From Actinomycetes bacterium (GTDB lineage Bacteria; Actinomycetota; Actinomycetes; Actinomycetales; Microbacteriaceae), in NCBI GenBank assembly GCA_021779075.1, contig JAJYBG010000005.1, forward strand, positions 1 through 37,088: a DNA stretch of 37,088 nucleotides, given 5' to 3'. Under the pieces are notes generated by a model. That model had not been told where the DNA came from. It saw only the letters and a list, made by a program, of their open reading frames with translations, and searched no databases. The translations under genes and the position numbers were made by a program. This document shows, piece by piece, positions 15,668 to 26,005 of the stretch. Within the stretch, counting starts at the first letter, position 1. The number at the start of each line of letters is the position of its first letter.

Positions 15668-16471
15668 TCAGACGCTGGGCGCGTCGACGGCGCCGCCGAA
15701 ACGGCGGTCGCGGTCGGCGTAGAGCTCCACGGCGCGCCACAGGTCGGTGCGCGAGAAGTCCGGCCAGAGGGTGTCGAGGAAGACGAACTCGGCGTAGGCG
15801 CTCTGCCACAGCAGGAAGTTCGACGTGCGCTGCTCGCCGCTGGTGCGCACGAAGAGGTCGACATCGGGCATGTCCGGCAGGTAGAGGCGGCGCTGGATGG
15901 CCTTCTCGGTGACGGCCGACGGCTTCATCCGTCCGGCGGCGACGTCCTCGGCGATGGCGCGCACCGCGTCGGCGATCTCGAGCCGGCCGCCGTAGTTCAC
16001 GCACATCGTGAGGGTCAGCGCCGAATTGCCCGCGGTGAGCCGTTCGGCGAAGCGCAGCTCGTCGACGACGGACCGCCACAGCCGCGGCGCGCGGCCCGCC
16101 CATCGCACGCGCACCCCCCACTCGTTGAGCTGGTCGCGGCGGCGGTGCAGCACGTCGCGATTGAAGCCCATCAGGAACCGCACCTCGTCAGGCGAGCGGC
16201 GCCAGTTCTCCGTCGAAAACGCATAGACGCTGAGGTGCTTCACGCCGACCTGCAGCGCGCCCGCGACGACGTCGAGCAGGGCCGCTTCGCCCGCGCGGTG
16301 GCCCTCGATGCGGGCGAGGCCGCGACGGTTCGCCCAGCGACCGTTGCCGTCCATGACGATGGCGACGTGGTCCGGCACCTGAGACGGCGGGATGGCGGGC
16401 GGGTACTGCGCCGTCCAGTCGATCGGCACGAAAGGCGCGGCGTCCTGGTGCGTGGCGGGCTTCGGTCTCAC
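15668..16471 (-). CDS. uppS: Isoprenyl transferase (undecaprenyl/decaprenyl diphosphate synthase family)
   Basis: A 267-residue cis-prenyltransferase that extends farnesyl or geranyl diphosphate with isopentenyl units to make the lipid carrier of cell-wall synthesis. The catalytic motif [12 protein letters not shown] contains Asp41; the other signatures are [18 protein letters not shown], and the C-terminal [24 protein letters not shown] region (given here as FVRTSGEQR and [11 protein letters not shown]). The start is GTG at 16471, overlapping the recO stop as GTGA. Chain length of the product cannot be predicted from sequence. Confidence 0.95.
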   Translation of the reverse strand: MRPKPATHQDAAPFVPIDWTAQYPPAIPPSQVPDHVAIVMDGNGRWANRRGLARIEGHRAGEAALLDVVAGALQVGVKHLSVYAFSTENWRRSPDEVRFLMGFNRDVLHRRRDQLNEWGVRVRWAGRAPRLWRSVVDELRFAERLTAGNSALTLTMCVNYGGRLEIADAVRAIAEDVAAGRMKPSAVTEKAIQRRLYLPDMPDVDLFVRTSGEQRTSNFLLWQSAYAEFVFLDTLWPDFSRTDLWRAVELYADRDRRFGGAVDAPSV

Positions 16472-17235
16472 GCGCTGGCCGCCTGCCGACCACTGTGTGC
16501 ATTCGCCTCAGCCTCGCGGCTGACGAGCCGCAGCGACCGCAATCCGCGCTCGAGATGCCACTGCGTATATGCGGCGATGATGCCGGATGCCGTGCCGCGG
16601 GCGGCCTCGGCCGAGGAATCCGCACTCGCCCAATCGCCCGTGAGCAGGGCCGTGAGCAGCGCGAGGGTCTCGCCGTCGAGCTTGGGCGCGCCGGGCGGTG
16701 CGCAGTCGTCGCAGACGACCCCGCCGAGCTGCACGACGACATGCGAGTGCGGGCCGGGCTTGCTGCACCGGGCGCAGTCGCCGAAGCTCGGCGCCCAGCC
16801 GGCGATGGCGAGGGCCCGCACGAGGTACGAGTCGAGAGACAAGGCGGGCGCGTGTTCCCGACGGGCGAGCGAGCGCAGCGCGCCGACGAGCAGCAGGTAC
16901 TGCTGCCGGGAGCCGTCGTCCTCGGTGAGCCGGTCCACGGCCTCGACCATGGCGTTCGCCGCGGTGTAGCTCGCGTAGTCGCCGACGATGTCGGCCCCAT
17001 AGGAGCCGAGCGTTTCGGCCTGCTGCACCACGTCGAGCGAGCGGCCCTCATGGAACTGGATGTCGGCGACCATGAACGGCTCCAGCCGCGAGCCGAACTT
17101 CGACGCGGTGCGGCGCACCCCTTTGGCGACCGCACGGATCTTGCCGTGCTGCTTCGAGAGCAGGGTGATGATCCGGTCGGCTTCGCCCAGCTTGTAGGTG
17201 CGGAGCACGACGGCTTCGTCACGATAGGTGGGCAC
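16468..17235 (-). CDS. recO: DNA repair protein RecO
   Basis: A 255-residue mediator of recombinational repair that helps load RecA onto SSB-coated DNA in the RecFOR pathway. The N-terminal OB-fold begins [21 protein letters not shown]; the [16 protein letters not shown] segment follows. The C-terminal domain has the zinc-type cysteines CARCSKP and CDDC. I favour the GTG at 17235, which gives the usual family N-terminus; a GTG at 17256 would add MPGRQWS. Neither has a strong Shine-Dalgarno sequence. It overlaps uppS by 4 nt, the usual actinobacterial pairing. Confidence 0.92.
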   Translation of the reverse strand: MPTYRDEAVVLRTYKLGEADRIITLLSKQHGKIRAVAKGVRRTASKFGSRLEPFMVADIQFHEGRSLDVVQQAETLGSYGADIVGDYASYTAANAMVEAVDRLTEDDGSRQQYLLLVGALRSLARREHAPALSLDSYLVRALAIAGWAPSFGDCARCSKPGPHSHVVVQLGGVVCDDCAPPGAPKLDGETLALLTALLTGDWASADSSAEAARGTASGIIAAYTQWHLERGLRSLRLVSREAEANAHSGRQAASA

Positions 17236-17267
17236 ACTCCATTGTCGGCCCGGCACAACGGAATCCG

Positions 17268-17438
17268 ATGGATGCCACGACGTTCACCCTGCCGTTCTGG
17301 GCCGATCGCGCGGCGGTCGCGGTCCTCGGCGCCGCGATCACCTTCGTCGTGCGGCTGCTCGCCGTGCGATCCGGGTGGAGCCCGCCCGAGCAGCGCTCGC
17401 TGGCGACGCGGCCGATCAGGGTCATCCGAAAGCGCTAG
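17268..17438 (+). pseudogene. C-terminal remnant of a TRIC/UPF0126 (YicG-like) membrane protein
   Basis: A 56-codon open frame begins with ATG at 17268 and reads [20 protein letters not shown], then FVVRLLAVRSGWSPPEQ and a basic tail. It contains one hydrophobic segment followed by the R-L-L-A-x-R-x-G-W ending that closes the last membrane helix of TRIC/UPF0126 proteins, which are normally about 200 residues with seven helices. Nothing of the first six helices is left: the sequence upstream is the start of recO on the other strand. It is best read as a decayed fragment; a tiny single-span protein is less likely. Assignment rests on the C-terminal pattern only. Confidence 0.5.
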
Positions 17439-17518
17439 GCGGGGTAGGGCAAGCTCGAACCGCCAACTCCGCACGGTGCGGAGCGCACCGCCGTGCCGAA
17501 CCGGCGACTCGAGCGGGG

Positions 17519-19282
<1,764 letters not shown>

Positions 19283-19326
19283 TTAGCTCTTGTTCTCGAG
19301 TCGGGATCGCCGGCCAACGCCAAACT

Positions 19327-19366
19327 CCGCGACGAGGGAGGCCTGCTGAACTAGGACTCGTCGCGG
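19327..19366 (-). promoter_or_regulatory. leuA leader hairpin (attenuator-like element)
   Basis: On the leuA transcript CCGCGACGAG (19357-19366 on the plus strand's complement), lying in the Arg-Asp-Glu codons of the leader peptide, is perfectly complementary to CTCGTCGCGG (19327-19336), giving a 10-bp stem around a 20-nt loop. A ribosome stalled on the preceding leucine codons would cover the upstream arm and prevent the stem. No T-tract follows it, so control may act on leuA translation or through Rho instead of an intrinsic terminator. Confidence 0.6.
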
Positions 19367-19398
19367 CGGCTAAGGAGGAGCAGCGCCGTGTAGTACAT
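19351..19398 (-). CDS. leuL: leuA leader peptide (LLLL)
   Basis: A 15-codon open frame, MYYTALLLLSRRDES and TAG, about 70 nt before leuA. Four consecutive leucine codons (CTG CTC CTC CTT) make it a typical leucine-sensing leader peptide. Its later codons form one arm of a perfect 10-bp hairpin. The ATG lies 9 nt after a TACGAT box, so it would be the first thing translated on the transcript, nearly leaderless. The leucine codon run CTCCTCCTT is also a perfect anti-Shine-Dalgarno string. Leader-controlled leuA genes are known in Actinobacteria; the mechanism here is inferred from this layout. Confidence 0.75.
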   Translation of the reverse strand: MYYTALLLLSRRDES

Positions 19399-19407
19399 GC
19401 TCAGAAA

Positions 19408-19413
19408 ATCGTA
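19408..19413 (-). promoter_or_regulatory. Putative -10 box of leuA transcript
   Basis: TACGAT on the minus strand fits TANNNT and lies 9 nt before the leader peptide ATG. Transcription would begin two or three bases before that ATG. No clear -35 hexamer is seen. Confidence 0.4.
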
Positions 19414-19514
19414 ACACCGCGCGGTGCCCGCCTGGCCAGCCATCAGTGAATCAGCGACCCCTTCGCCGGTGGGCGGCGCGACGCGCGCCGGGCAGGGACC
19501 GGCGCGCCATGAAC

Positions 19515-20417
19515 TCAGAAACCCAGACGGCCCAATTGCTTAGGGTCGCGCTGCCATTCCTTGGCGACCTTGACCCGGATGGACAGGAACACTCTCGTGC
19601 CGAGCAGCGCCTCGATCGGGGCGCGCGCGGTCTGACCGATCTGCCTGAGGCGCTCGCCCCCCTTGCCGATGACGATGCCCTTCTGGCTGTCGCGCTCGAC
19701 GAACAGGTTGGCGTAGACGACGGTAACGCCGTCGTCGCGCTCGACGATGTCGTCGATTGTCACGGCGACGGAGTGCGGCAGCTCGTCGCGCGCCTCTTCG
19801 AGGACGGCTTCGCGGACGTATTCGGCGATGCGCTGCACGGAATCCTCGTCGGTCACCGCATCGTCGGGGTAGAGCTGCGGGGATTCCGGCAGCAGGGCCA
19901 CGAGCACGCTCACAAGCTCGTCCAGCTGGCGGCCGGTCAGCGCCGAGATCGGTACGATGTCGTCCCACTCCCGCAGCGCCTGCACCGCGAGGAGCTGCTC
20001 GGCGAGGCGTGGATTCGTCACCGTGTCGGTCTTCGTGACGATAGCGACCTTCTTCGCGCCGGGGTGCCGGTCGAGCTGCTCGCTGACGAACCGGTCACCC
20101 GGGCCGATCGCCTCGTTCGCGGGCAGGCACATTCCGATGACGTCGACGCCGCCGAGCGTCTCATCGACGACGGCGTTGAGCCGTTCGCCGAGCAGCGTGC
20201 GGGGCCGATGCACGCCAGGGGTGTCGACGACGACGAGCTGGGCGTGCGGCAGGTGGACGATGCCGCGGATGGCGCGGCGCGTCGTCTGCGGCTTCGACGA
20301 GGTGATCGCGACCTTCTGGCCGACCAGGGCGTTCATCAGGGTCGACTTGCCGACGTTCGGCCGACCGACGAACGACACGAAGCCGGCCCGATACGGCTCC
20401 GCCGGTGCCTCAGCCAT
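19515..20417 (-). CDS. era: GTPase Era
   Basis: A 300-residue ribosome-assembly GTPase that binds the 3' end of 16S rRNA. G-motifs are GRPNVGKS (18-25), the switch-I TTRR region, DTPG (65-68) and TKTD. The C-terminal KH RNA-binding domain shows GIVIGKGGERLRQIGQTAR. The start ATG at 20417 follows directly on the CBS-domain gene, overlapping its stop by 8 nt. The context with ybeY and phoH is the usual 16S rRNA maturation cluster. It is the last gene of the hrcA-to-era minus-strand run; a leuA promoter follows. Confidence 0.97.
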   Translation of the reverse strand: MAEAPAEPYRAGFVSFVGRPNVGKSTLMNALVGQKVAITSSKPQTTRRAIRGIVHLPHAQLVVVDTPGVHRPRTLLGERLNAVVDETLGGVDVIGMCLPANEAIGPGDRFVSEQLDRHPGAKKVAIVTKTDTVTNPRLAEQLLAVQALREWDDIVPISALTGRQLDELVSVLVALLPESPQLYPDDAVTDEDSVQRIAEYVREAVLEEARDELPHSVAVTIDDIVERDDGVTVVYANLFVERDSQKGIVIGKGGERLRQIGQTARAPIEALLGTRVFLSIRVKVAKEWQRDPKQLGRLGF

Positions 20418-21267
20418 CGCCGTCCTCCTCGCGTCGGGCGACGAGGACGGTCGCGATCCGGCCGCGGCGGCCCTCAACGCGCTCGGCGGTGAGGGTGAGT
20501 GGTCCGACGTCGACGGCGTCGCCGGCGGCCGGCAGGCGACCCAGGTGCTTGGTGAGCAGTCCGCCCACCGAGTCGACGTCGTCGTCCTCGAGCTCGAGCT
20601 CGAAGAGCTCGCCGAGCTCTTCGACGTTGTAGCGGGCGGCGATGCGGTAGGTGCGGCCGTCGACGCGCTCGACACCCGGCGCCTCGCGATCGTACTCGTC
20701 GGCGATATCGCCGACGAGCTCCTCGATGAGGTCCTCCAGCGTGACGAGGCCGGCGATGCCGCCGTACTCGTCGACGACGAGCGCGAGATGGTTCGACTCG
20801 GCCTGCATCTGCCTCAGCAGCGCGTCGGCGCGCATGGATTCCGGCACGAAGACCCCGGGCTTCTGCAGCGCCGCCACGGGCGTCGTGTCGGCATCCGCCG
20901 GACGCTCGAACACGAGCCGGGCGACATCGCGCAGGTACAGGACACCGGTGACGTCGTCGGCGTCGGAGGCGGTGACGGGCATCCGCGAGACGCCGCGGCC
21001 CAGGAACACGCCCATGGCCTCGGCGGCGGTGTCGCCGACGCCGACGGTCACCATGTCGGTGCGGGGCACCATGACCTCGCGCACCACCGTGTCGCTGAAG
21101 TCGAAGATCGAATGGATGAGCTCGGCGTCCTCCTCCTCGATGGCCTCGTGCTCGGCCTGATCGTCGACGAGGCTGAGGAGCTGCTCCTCGCCGGCGTCCT
21201 CCGCGGCATCCCCGCGCACAGCGAGCCGTGCGAAGAAGCGCGAGAGCGCTGCGGCGAGTCGGCGCAT
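20410..21267 (-). CDS. ybeX: CBS-domain CorC/HlyC (YbeX-like) protein, short form without DUF21
   Basis: A 285-residue soluble protein. Two CBS domains lie between VREVMVPRTDMVTV and LALVVDEYGGIAGLVTLEDL, followed by the CorC_HlyC transporter-associated domain (YRIAARYNVEELGELF to about 280). The N-terminal 60 residues are charged and helical (EAIEEEDAELIHSIF), with no membrane segment. Most actinobacterial homologues at this position are about 430 residues with an N-terminal DUF21/CNNM membrane domain; this one has the short architecture of E. coli YbeX/CorC, which is linked to ribosome metabolism and magnesium/cobalt efflux. It starts 5 bp after the ybeY stop and overlaps era by 8 nt. Confidence 0.9.
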   Translation of the reverse strand: MRRLAAALSRFFARLAVRGDAAEDAGEEQLLSLVDDQAEHEAIEEEDAELIHSIFDFSDTVVREVMVPRTDMVTVGVGDTAAEAMGVFLGRGVSRMPVTASDADDVTGVLYLRDVARLVFERPADADTTPVAALQKPGVFVPESMRADALLRQMQAESNHLALVVDEYGGIAGLVTLEDLIEELVGDIADEYDREAPGVERVDGRTYRIAARYNVEELGELFELELEDDDVDSVGGLLTKHLGRLPAAGDAVDVGPLTLTAERVEGRRGRIATVLVARREEDGDG

Positions 21268-21272
21268 CCCGC

Positions 21273-21734
21273 CTACCGTTTGCGCTCAGCGAGGGCGAAG
21301 CCGACGAGGATGTCGCGCTGGATGCCGAACATCTCGCGCTCCTCGGCGGGGTCGGCGTGATCGAATCCGAGCAGGTGGAGCAGCCCGTGGACGGTGAGCA
21401 GGAGGAGCTCGTCCTGCAGTGCGTGCCCGGCGGTCTCCGCCTGCACCTGGGCGACCTGCGGGCAGAGCACGATGTCGCCGAGGAGGCCGGCCGGCGTGGG
21501 CGACTCCTCGGTGCCGGGGCGCAACTCGTCCATGGGGAAACTCAGCACGTCGGTGGGGCCGGGCTCGTCCATCCACTGCACGTGGAGCTGCTCCATGGCG
21601 GCCTCGTCGACGAGCACGAGGGCGAGCTCGGCATCCGGACTCACGTGCAGCGAGTACAGCGCGTAGTGCACGACCCGCTGGAGCAGCGCCTCATCGACCT
21701 CGACGGCGGACTCGTTGTTGACCTCGACGCTCAC
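21273..21734 (-). CDS. ybeY: Endoribonuclease YbeY (rRNA maturation factor)
   Basis: A 153-residue metalloprotein needed for 16S rRNA 3'-end maturation and ribosome quality control. The zinc motif HGLLHLLGFDH (His116, His120, His126) is intact. The PTDVLSFPMDE and GDIVLCPQVA blocks are also family hallmarks. Its ATG overlaps the phoH stop as ATGA. Length is normal. Confidence 0.96.
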   Translation of the reverse strand: MSVEVNNESAVEVDEALLQRVVHYALYSLHVSPDAELALVLVDEAAMEQLHVQWMDEPGPTDVLSFPMDELRPGTEESPTPAGLLGDIVLCPQVAQVQAETAGHALQDELLLLTVHGLLHLLGFDHADPAEEREMFGIQRDILVGFALAERKR

Positions 21735-22792
21735 TGGCGGGGCTTGCCTCTCTTGACGGTGGGGTCCGCGGGGCGGCGCGCGGCCCGGTCCGCGAACTCG
21801 CGGGCCTGCTCGCGCTCGACGTGGGCCGCCTGCTGCTTCTGGTCGTATGCCGTGTAGGCGTCGATGATGCGGCCGACGAGGCTGTGGCGCACGACGTCGT
21901 CGCTCGTCAGCGTCGCGAAGTGGATGTCATCGACTCCGGCGAGCACGCGGGTGACCAGTCGGAGGCCCGACGCCCCCGCCGGCAGATCGATCTGCGTGAC
22001 GTCGCCCGTGATGACCATGCGCGAGCCGAAGCCGAGCCGGGTGAGGAACATCTTCATCTGCTCAGGGGTCGTGTTCTGCGCCTCGTCGAGCACGATGAAC
22101 GAGCTGTTGAGGGTGCGACCGCGCATGTATGCCAGTGGTGCAACCTCGATGGTGCCCGAGGCGAGGAGCTTCGGCACGATCTCGGGATCGAGCATCTCGT
22201 TGAGCGCGTCGTAGAGCGGCCGAAGATACGGGTCGATCTTCTCCGTCAGCGTTCCGGGCAGGTAGCCGAGCCGCTCTCCCGCCTCGATCGCCGGGCGCGA
22301 CAGGATGATGCGCTCGACCTCCTTGCGCTGCAGAGCCTGGACGGCCTTGGCCATTGCGAGGTAGGTCTTGCCCGTACCCGCGGGGCCGATGCCGAACACG
22401 ATGGTGCTCCGGTCGATGGCGTGGACGTAGTCGCTCTGCCCCTTGGTCATGGGGCGTATGGTCTTGCCGCGCACCTGCAGGATCGCCTCGCCCAGCACCG
22501 CGGCGGGGCTCTGGCCGGAGTCGACGAGGCGTCGGCCCTTGCTCACCTCGACGGGCTGGAGGTCGTGGCCGTTCTCGACGAGGGCGATGAGCTCCTCGAC
22601 GAGAGTGCGCGCGGACGCCACGTGCTCGGCCTCTCCGCTCAGCGTGATCTCGTTGCCGCGCACGTGCACCTCGACGCCCGGGTACTGCTTCTCGAGGGTG
22701 GTGAGCAGGCGGTCCTGCGGGCCGAGGAGACGCACCATCGCCACGCCGTCCACCTGCAGCTGGGTCTGCACCTGCTCGCCGCTAGAAGCCAA
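21731..22792 (-). CDS. phoH: PhoH-family ATPase (YbeZ-like)
   Basis: A 353-residue protein with an N-terminal KH-like region (VRLLGPQDRLLTTLE to about 60) and a PhoH ATPase domain. Walker A is GPAGTGKT at 136-143, Walker B FIVLDEAQNT, and the conserved SRPAIEAGERLGYLPG and ITGDVTQIDLP blocks are present. YbeZ works with YbeY in rRNA processing. I chose the TTG at 22792 (LASSGEQVQTQ), which lies inside the HIT gene's last codons and has GGAGAG 5 nt upstream; the open frame extends through the whole HIT gene as a shadow. A basic, poorly conserved C-terminal tail (PADPTVKRGKPRQ) follows the core. Confidence 0.94.
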   Translation of the reverse strand: MASSGEQVQTQLQVDGVAMVRLLGPQDRLLTTLEKQYPGVEVHVRGNEITLSGEAEHVASARTLVEELIALVENGHDLQPVEVSKGRRLVDSGQSPAAVLGEAILQVRGKTIRPMTKGQSDYVHAIDRSTIVFGIGPAGTGKTYLAMAKAVQALQRKEVERIILSRPAIEAGERLGYLPGTLTEKIDPYLRPLYDALNEMLDPEIVPKLLASGTIEVAPLAYMRGRTLNSSFIVLDEAQNTTPEQMKMFLTRLGFGSRMVITGDVTQIDLPAGASGLRLVTRVLAGVDDIHFATLTSDDVVRHSLVGRIIDAYTAYDQKQQAAHVEREQAREFADRAARRPADPTVKRGKPRQ

Positions 22793-23129
22793 TGGTGCTC
22801 TCCGTGAGGCCGCCGCCGAGCAGGTGCGCATGAACGTGGAACACGGTCTGACCCGCCTCGGGGCCGGTGTTGAACAGGAGCCGGTACTGCCCGTTCGAAT
22901 ACTCGTCCGCGAGCTCCTGCGCGACCGCCACGATCTCGGCGAGCAGCCCGGGATCGCCTGCCGCGAGCTCGGTGATGTTGGCGTACTGCTCGGTCTTGGG
23001 CACGATGAGGAAGTGCACCGGCGCCTTGGGCGCGATGTCCTTGAAGGCGATGAGGCGGTCCGTCTCGCGCACGATGAGCGCAGGGATCTCCCGCGCGATG
23101 ATACGGGAGAAGACCGAGGGCTCACTCAT
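22782..23129 (-). CDS. HIT-family nucleotide hydrolase/transferase (HinT-like)
   Basis: A 115-residue histidine-triad protein. The active-site motif HVHAHLLGG (His98, His100, His102) is intact, and the N-terminal FKDIAPKAPVHFLIVPK block is typical of HinT, a phosphoramidase acting on AMP-lysine-type substrates. It is the usual partner of rsmE and phoH in this operon. Its last 11 nt overlap the TTG start of phoH. It starts with ATG at 23129, 12 bp after the rsmE stop. Confidence 0.94.
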   Translation of the reverse strand: MSEPSVFSRIIAREIPALIVRETDRLIAFKDIAPKAPVHFLIVPKTEQYANITELAAGDPGLLAEIVAVAQELADEYSNGQYRLLFNTGPEAGQTVFHVHAHLLGGGLTESTIGF

Positions 23130-23141
23130 GGCTCAAGTCTG

Positions 23142-23870
23142 TCACCACCGCGCCAGCGGCACGTTGAGGACGGCGAGCGCGGCCGGCCCCGCGGTGGAGG
23201 TGCGCAGCACCGTGCCGCCGAGGCGGCGCAGCTCGCCGCCGGCGTCCTGCAGCGCCTCGAGCTCGGCGGGGGCGATGCCGCCTTCGGGCCCGACGACGAG
23301 CAGGATTCCGCGCCCGTCCGGCTGGAGCGAGGCGAGCGGCTCGCGCGCATCCGGCTCGAGGACGACGAGACGCCACGAGGATGCGAGTACGCCCAACTGC
23401 GTCGTCGAGACGAGCGGCAGCACCTCGGGCAACCACGGGCGCACGGCCTGTTTGGACGCCTCCCGCGCGATCGCCGCCCAGCGTTCGCGGCCCTTCTCGG
23501 CCTTCTCGCCGCCCCACCGAGGCACCGAGCGCTCGGCCTGCCAGGGGATGACGACGTCGATGCCCAGCTCGGTAGCGGCCTGCACGGCGAGCTCGTCACG
23601 GTCGCCCTTCGCCAGTGCCTGCGCGAGTGCGATCTTGACCGTTGGTGCAGCCTGCTGCTCGACGGAATCCACCATGAGCTCGACGGCCGAGGGCTGTACC
23701 GAGGTCGCCCGGGCGCGCACAACGAGACCACGGCCGTTTCCCACCATGAGCTCATCGCCGACGCGGGTGCGCGCGACCTGAGCGGCGTGTCGCGCCTCGG
23801 AGCCGGTGAGGCGCACCGACGCGCCGATGCGCGTCTCCGCCAGCGTCTCGTCGAGGTAGAAGTTGGCCAC
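23142..23870 (-). CDS. rsmE: 16S rRNA (uracil-1498-N3)-methyltransferase RsmE
   Basis: A 242-residue SPOUT methyltransferase that methylates U1498 in the 16S rRNA decoding centre. An N-terminal PUA-like domain (RLTGSEARHAAQVARTRVGDEL) precedes the alpha/beta knot, where the SAM loop motif VVGPEGGIAPAELEAL and the following LGGTVLRTSTAGPAAL are clear. It starts with GTG at 23870, 8 bp after the dnaJ stop. The dnaJ-rsmE-HIT order is conserved in Actinobacteria. Confidence 0.96.
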   Translation of the reverse strand: MANFYLDETLAETRIGASVRLTGSEARHAAQVARTRVGDELMVGNGRGLVVRARATSVQPSAVELMVDSVEQQAAPTVKIALAQALAKGDRDELAVQAATELGIDVVIPWQAERSVPRWGGEKAEKGRERWAAIAREASKQAVRPWLPEVLPLVSTTQLGVLASSWRLVVLEPDAREPLASLQPDGRGILLVVGPEGGIAPAELEALQDAGGELRRLGGTVLRTSTAGPAALAVLNVPLARW

Positions 23871-23878
23871 GGGACGCC

Positions 23879-24982
23879 TCAGAGGAAGCGATCGCGGAGC
23901 TTCGCGAAGAGCCCCTGCTGGAACCGGGCGAGGCGCGGGGCGGCATCCTTGCGGTGTCCCTTGAACTGCTCGATGAGCTGCTTCTCGGCGGCGGCGAGCT
24001 TGGTCGGGGTGATAACTTGCACACCGATGCGCAGATCACCGCGACCGCTTCCGCGCAGATGCGTCACGCCCCGGCCTTTCACCGTGATGACGTCGGCCGA
24101 CTGCGCGCCCGGCTTGAGGTCGACGTCGACCGGACCGTCGAGCGCTTCGACCATCGTCTTCGCACCGAGGATGGCGTCCGCCATCGACACCTCGAGCGTC
24201 GCGAGCAGATCGTCCCCCTCGCGGCTGAACACGTCGTCGTGCTTGACCCGGATCTCCAGGTAGAGGTCGCCGTGGGGACCCCCCGCCGGGCCGGCCTCGC
24301 CCTTGCCGGAGAGCTGCAGGCGCAATCCGGTGTCGACTCCGGCGGGGATGTCGACCGGGATCGTCGTGTGGGCGCGGACCCTCCCCTGGCCCTGGCAGGT
24401 GGCACAGGGGGTCGCGATGATGGTGCCGTAGCCGCGGCAGACCCCGCACGGACTCGACGTGACGACGTTGCCGAGGAGCGAACGCACCTGGCGCTGGACG
24501 TGACCGCTGCCGCCGCAGACATCGCACGTCACGGGCTGGGTGCCGGGCTGGCAGCAGGTGCCGCCGCAGGTCTCGCAGACGATGGCGGTGTCGACCTCGA
24601 GATCGCGGTGCGCCCCGAAGATCACCTCGGCGAGCTCGACGTCGACACGCAGCAGCGCGTCCTGCCCGCGCTCGGCGCGCGAACGCGGCCGAGCGCCGGC
24701 CGACCCGCCGCCCCCGCCGAAGAACGCGTTGAACACGTCCTCGAAGCCGAAGCCCTGCGTGCCGCCGAAGCTGCCGGTCTGCCCGCCGCGGTCGTACTGC
24801 TGGCGGGATTGCGGGTCGCTGAGCACGTCGTAGGCGTGGGTGACGAGCTTGAAGCGTTCCTCCGCATCGTCGCTGCCGTTGACATCGGGATGCAGTTCAC
24901 GGGCGAGCCTGCGATACGCCTTCTTGATCTCGTCCTGGCTGGCGTCGCGTTCGACTCCGAGGACCTCGTAATGGTCCGCCAC
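23879..24982 (-). CDS. dnaJ: Chaperone protein DnaJ (DnaJ2 type)
   Basis: A 367-residue type-I Hsp40. The J-domain has HPD at 31-33; a Gly/Phe-rich segment follows ([19 protein letters not shown]), then the zinc-binding region with four cysteine motifs and the substrate-binding C-terminal domains. The first zinc motif reads CETCGGTC and lacks the usual final Gly of CXXCXGXG, while the other three ([24 protein letters not shown]) are standard; the four zinc-ligand pairs are still complete. The start is GTG at 24982, sharing one base with the hrcA stop. Expression should follow the CIRCE/HrcA control of the hrcA promoter. Confidence 0.96.
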   Translation of the reverse strand: MADHYEVLGVERDASQDEIKKAYRRLARELHPDVNGSDDAEERFKLVTHAYDVLSDPQSRQQYDRGGQTGSFGGTQGFGFEDVFNAFFGGGGGSAGARPRSRAERGQDALLRVDVELAEVIFGAHRDLEVDTAIVCETCGGTCCQPGTQPVTCDVCGGSGHVQRQVRSLLGNVVTSSPCGVCRGYGTIIATPCATCQGQGRVRAHTTIPVDIPAGVDTGLRLQLSGKGEAGPAGGPHGDLYLEIRVKHDDVFSREGDDLLATLEVSMADAILGAKTMVEALDGPVDVDLKPGAQSADVITVKGRGVTHLRGSGRGDLRIGVQVITPTKLAAAEKQLIEQFKGHRKDAAPRLARFQQGLFAKLRDRFL

Positions 24983-25992
24983 TACTCCCCCAGCAGCCGA
25001 CTGAGATAGCGGGCGATCGCGCGCACCGCAGCCATGTTCGATGAATAGTCCATGCGCGTAGGTCCCAGCACACCCAGCCTGCCCAGACCTCCGCCGTAGT
25101 CGCTGGTGAGCAGCGAGGTCTCGGCGAGGCCGACCGCGACGTTCTCACGCCCGATGCTCACCGCCACCCCATGCTGCTCGCTCGCCATCTCGCCGAAGAT
25201 CTTGAGCAACTCGACCTGCTGCTCGATCGCCTCGAGCACCGGATAGATGCTGCCCGAGAAGTCGTGCTCGGTGCGCACCAGATTGGCGGTGCCGGCCATG
25301 AGCAGACGCTCCGACCGGGTCGACTCGATCTCGGCGACGAGCGCGGCCGCAAGCTCCGCAGCGAGAGGGCGCGACGCGGACTCCACCGAGTCGGGGAGAG
25401 CCTCGAGCAGTGCCGCAGCATCCGTCATCGTCGCGCCGGTGACAGCGGCATTCACGGCGTCGCGCAGCGCATGGAGCGCCTCGGGGTCGATCTCGGACGA
25501 GGTCTCGACGACGCGCTGTTCGACCGAGGCGTTGTCGGTGATGAGGACCGCGAGCAGCCGTCTCGGCCCCATCGTCACGAGCTCGATGTGCCGTACCCTG
25601 GCGCGCGACAGTTGCGGGTACTGCAGCAGGGCCACCTGGTGGGTGAGCTGGGCGAGCGCACGAACGGTGCGCGCCAGGACGTCGTCGATGTCGAGGCTCT
25701 CGCCGACGAACGCCTCGATGGCATTGCGCTGCGCGCTCGTGAGCGGCCGCACCTCGTCGAGCTGGTCGACGAACACCCGGTAGCCCTTGTCGGTCGGGAC
25801 GCGACCGGCTGAGGTGTGGGGGGCGACGATGAGCTCCTCGTCCTCGAGCGCTGCCATGTCGTTGCGGATGGTCGCGGCCGAGACGCCGAAGGCGTGCTTG
25901 TCCACGATGCTCTTCGAGCCCACGGGCTCGCGCGTCGCGACATAGTCGTGGACGATCGCGCGGAGCACCTGCAGCCCGCGTTCCGAGACCAT
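24982..25992 (-). CDS. hrcA: Heat-inducible transcription repressor HrcA
   Basis: A 336-residue repressor of class-I heat-shock genes that binds CIRCE. The N-terminal winged-helix part begins [20 protein letters not shown] with [18 protein letters not shown] as recognition region; the C-terminal part is the GAF-like dimer domain. The start ATG at 25992 has GAGAGGGG 5 nt upstream. A CIRCE operator and a TACGAT -10 box lie just before it, so the gene represses itself and the following dnaJ. A divergent membrane-protein gene starts about 100 bp away. Confidence 0.97.
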   Translation of the reverse strand: MVSERGLQVLRAIVHDYVATREPVGSKSIVDKHAFGVSAATIRNDMAALEDEELIVAPHTSAGRVPTDKGYRVFVDQLDEVRPLTSAQRNAIEAFVGESLDIDDVLARTVRALAQLTHQVALLQYPQLSRARVRHIELVTMGPRRLLAVLITDNASVEQRVVETSSEIDPEALHALRDAVNAAVTGATMTDAAALLEALPDSVESASRPLAAELAAALVAEIESTRSERLLMAGTANLVRTEHDFSGSIYPVLEAIEQQVELLKIFGEMASEQHGVAVSIGRENVAVGLAETSLLTSDYGGGLGRLGVLGPTRMDYSSNMAAVRAIARYLSRLLGE

Positions 25993-26005
25993 GGCGCCCC
26001 TCTCG

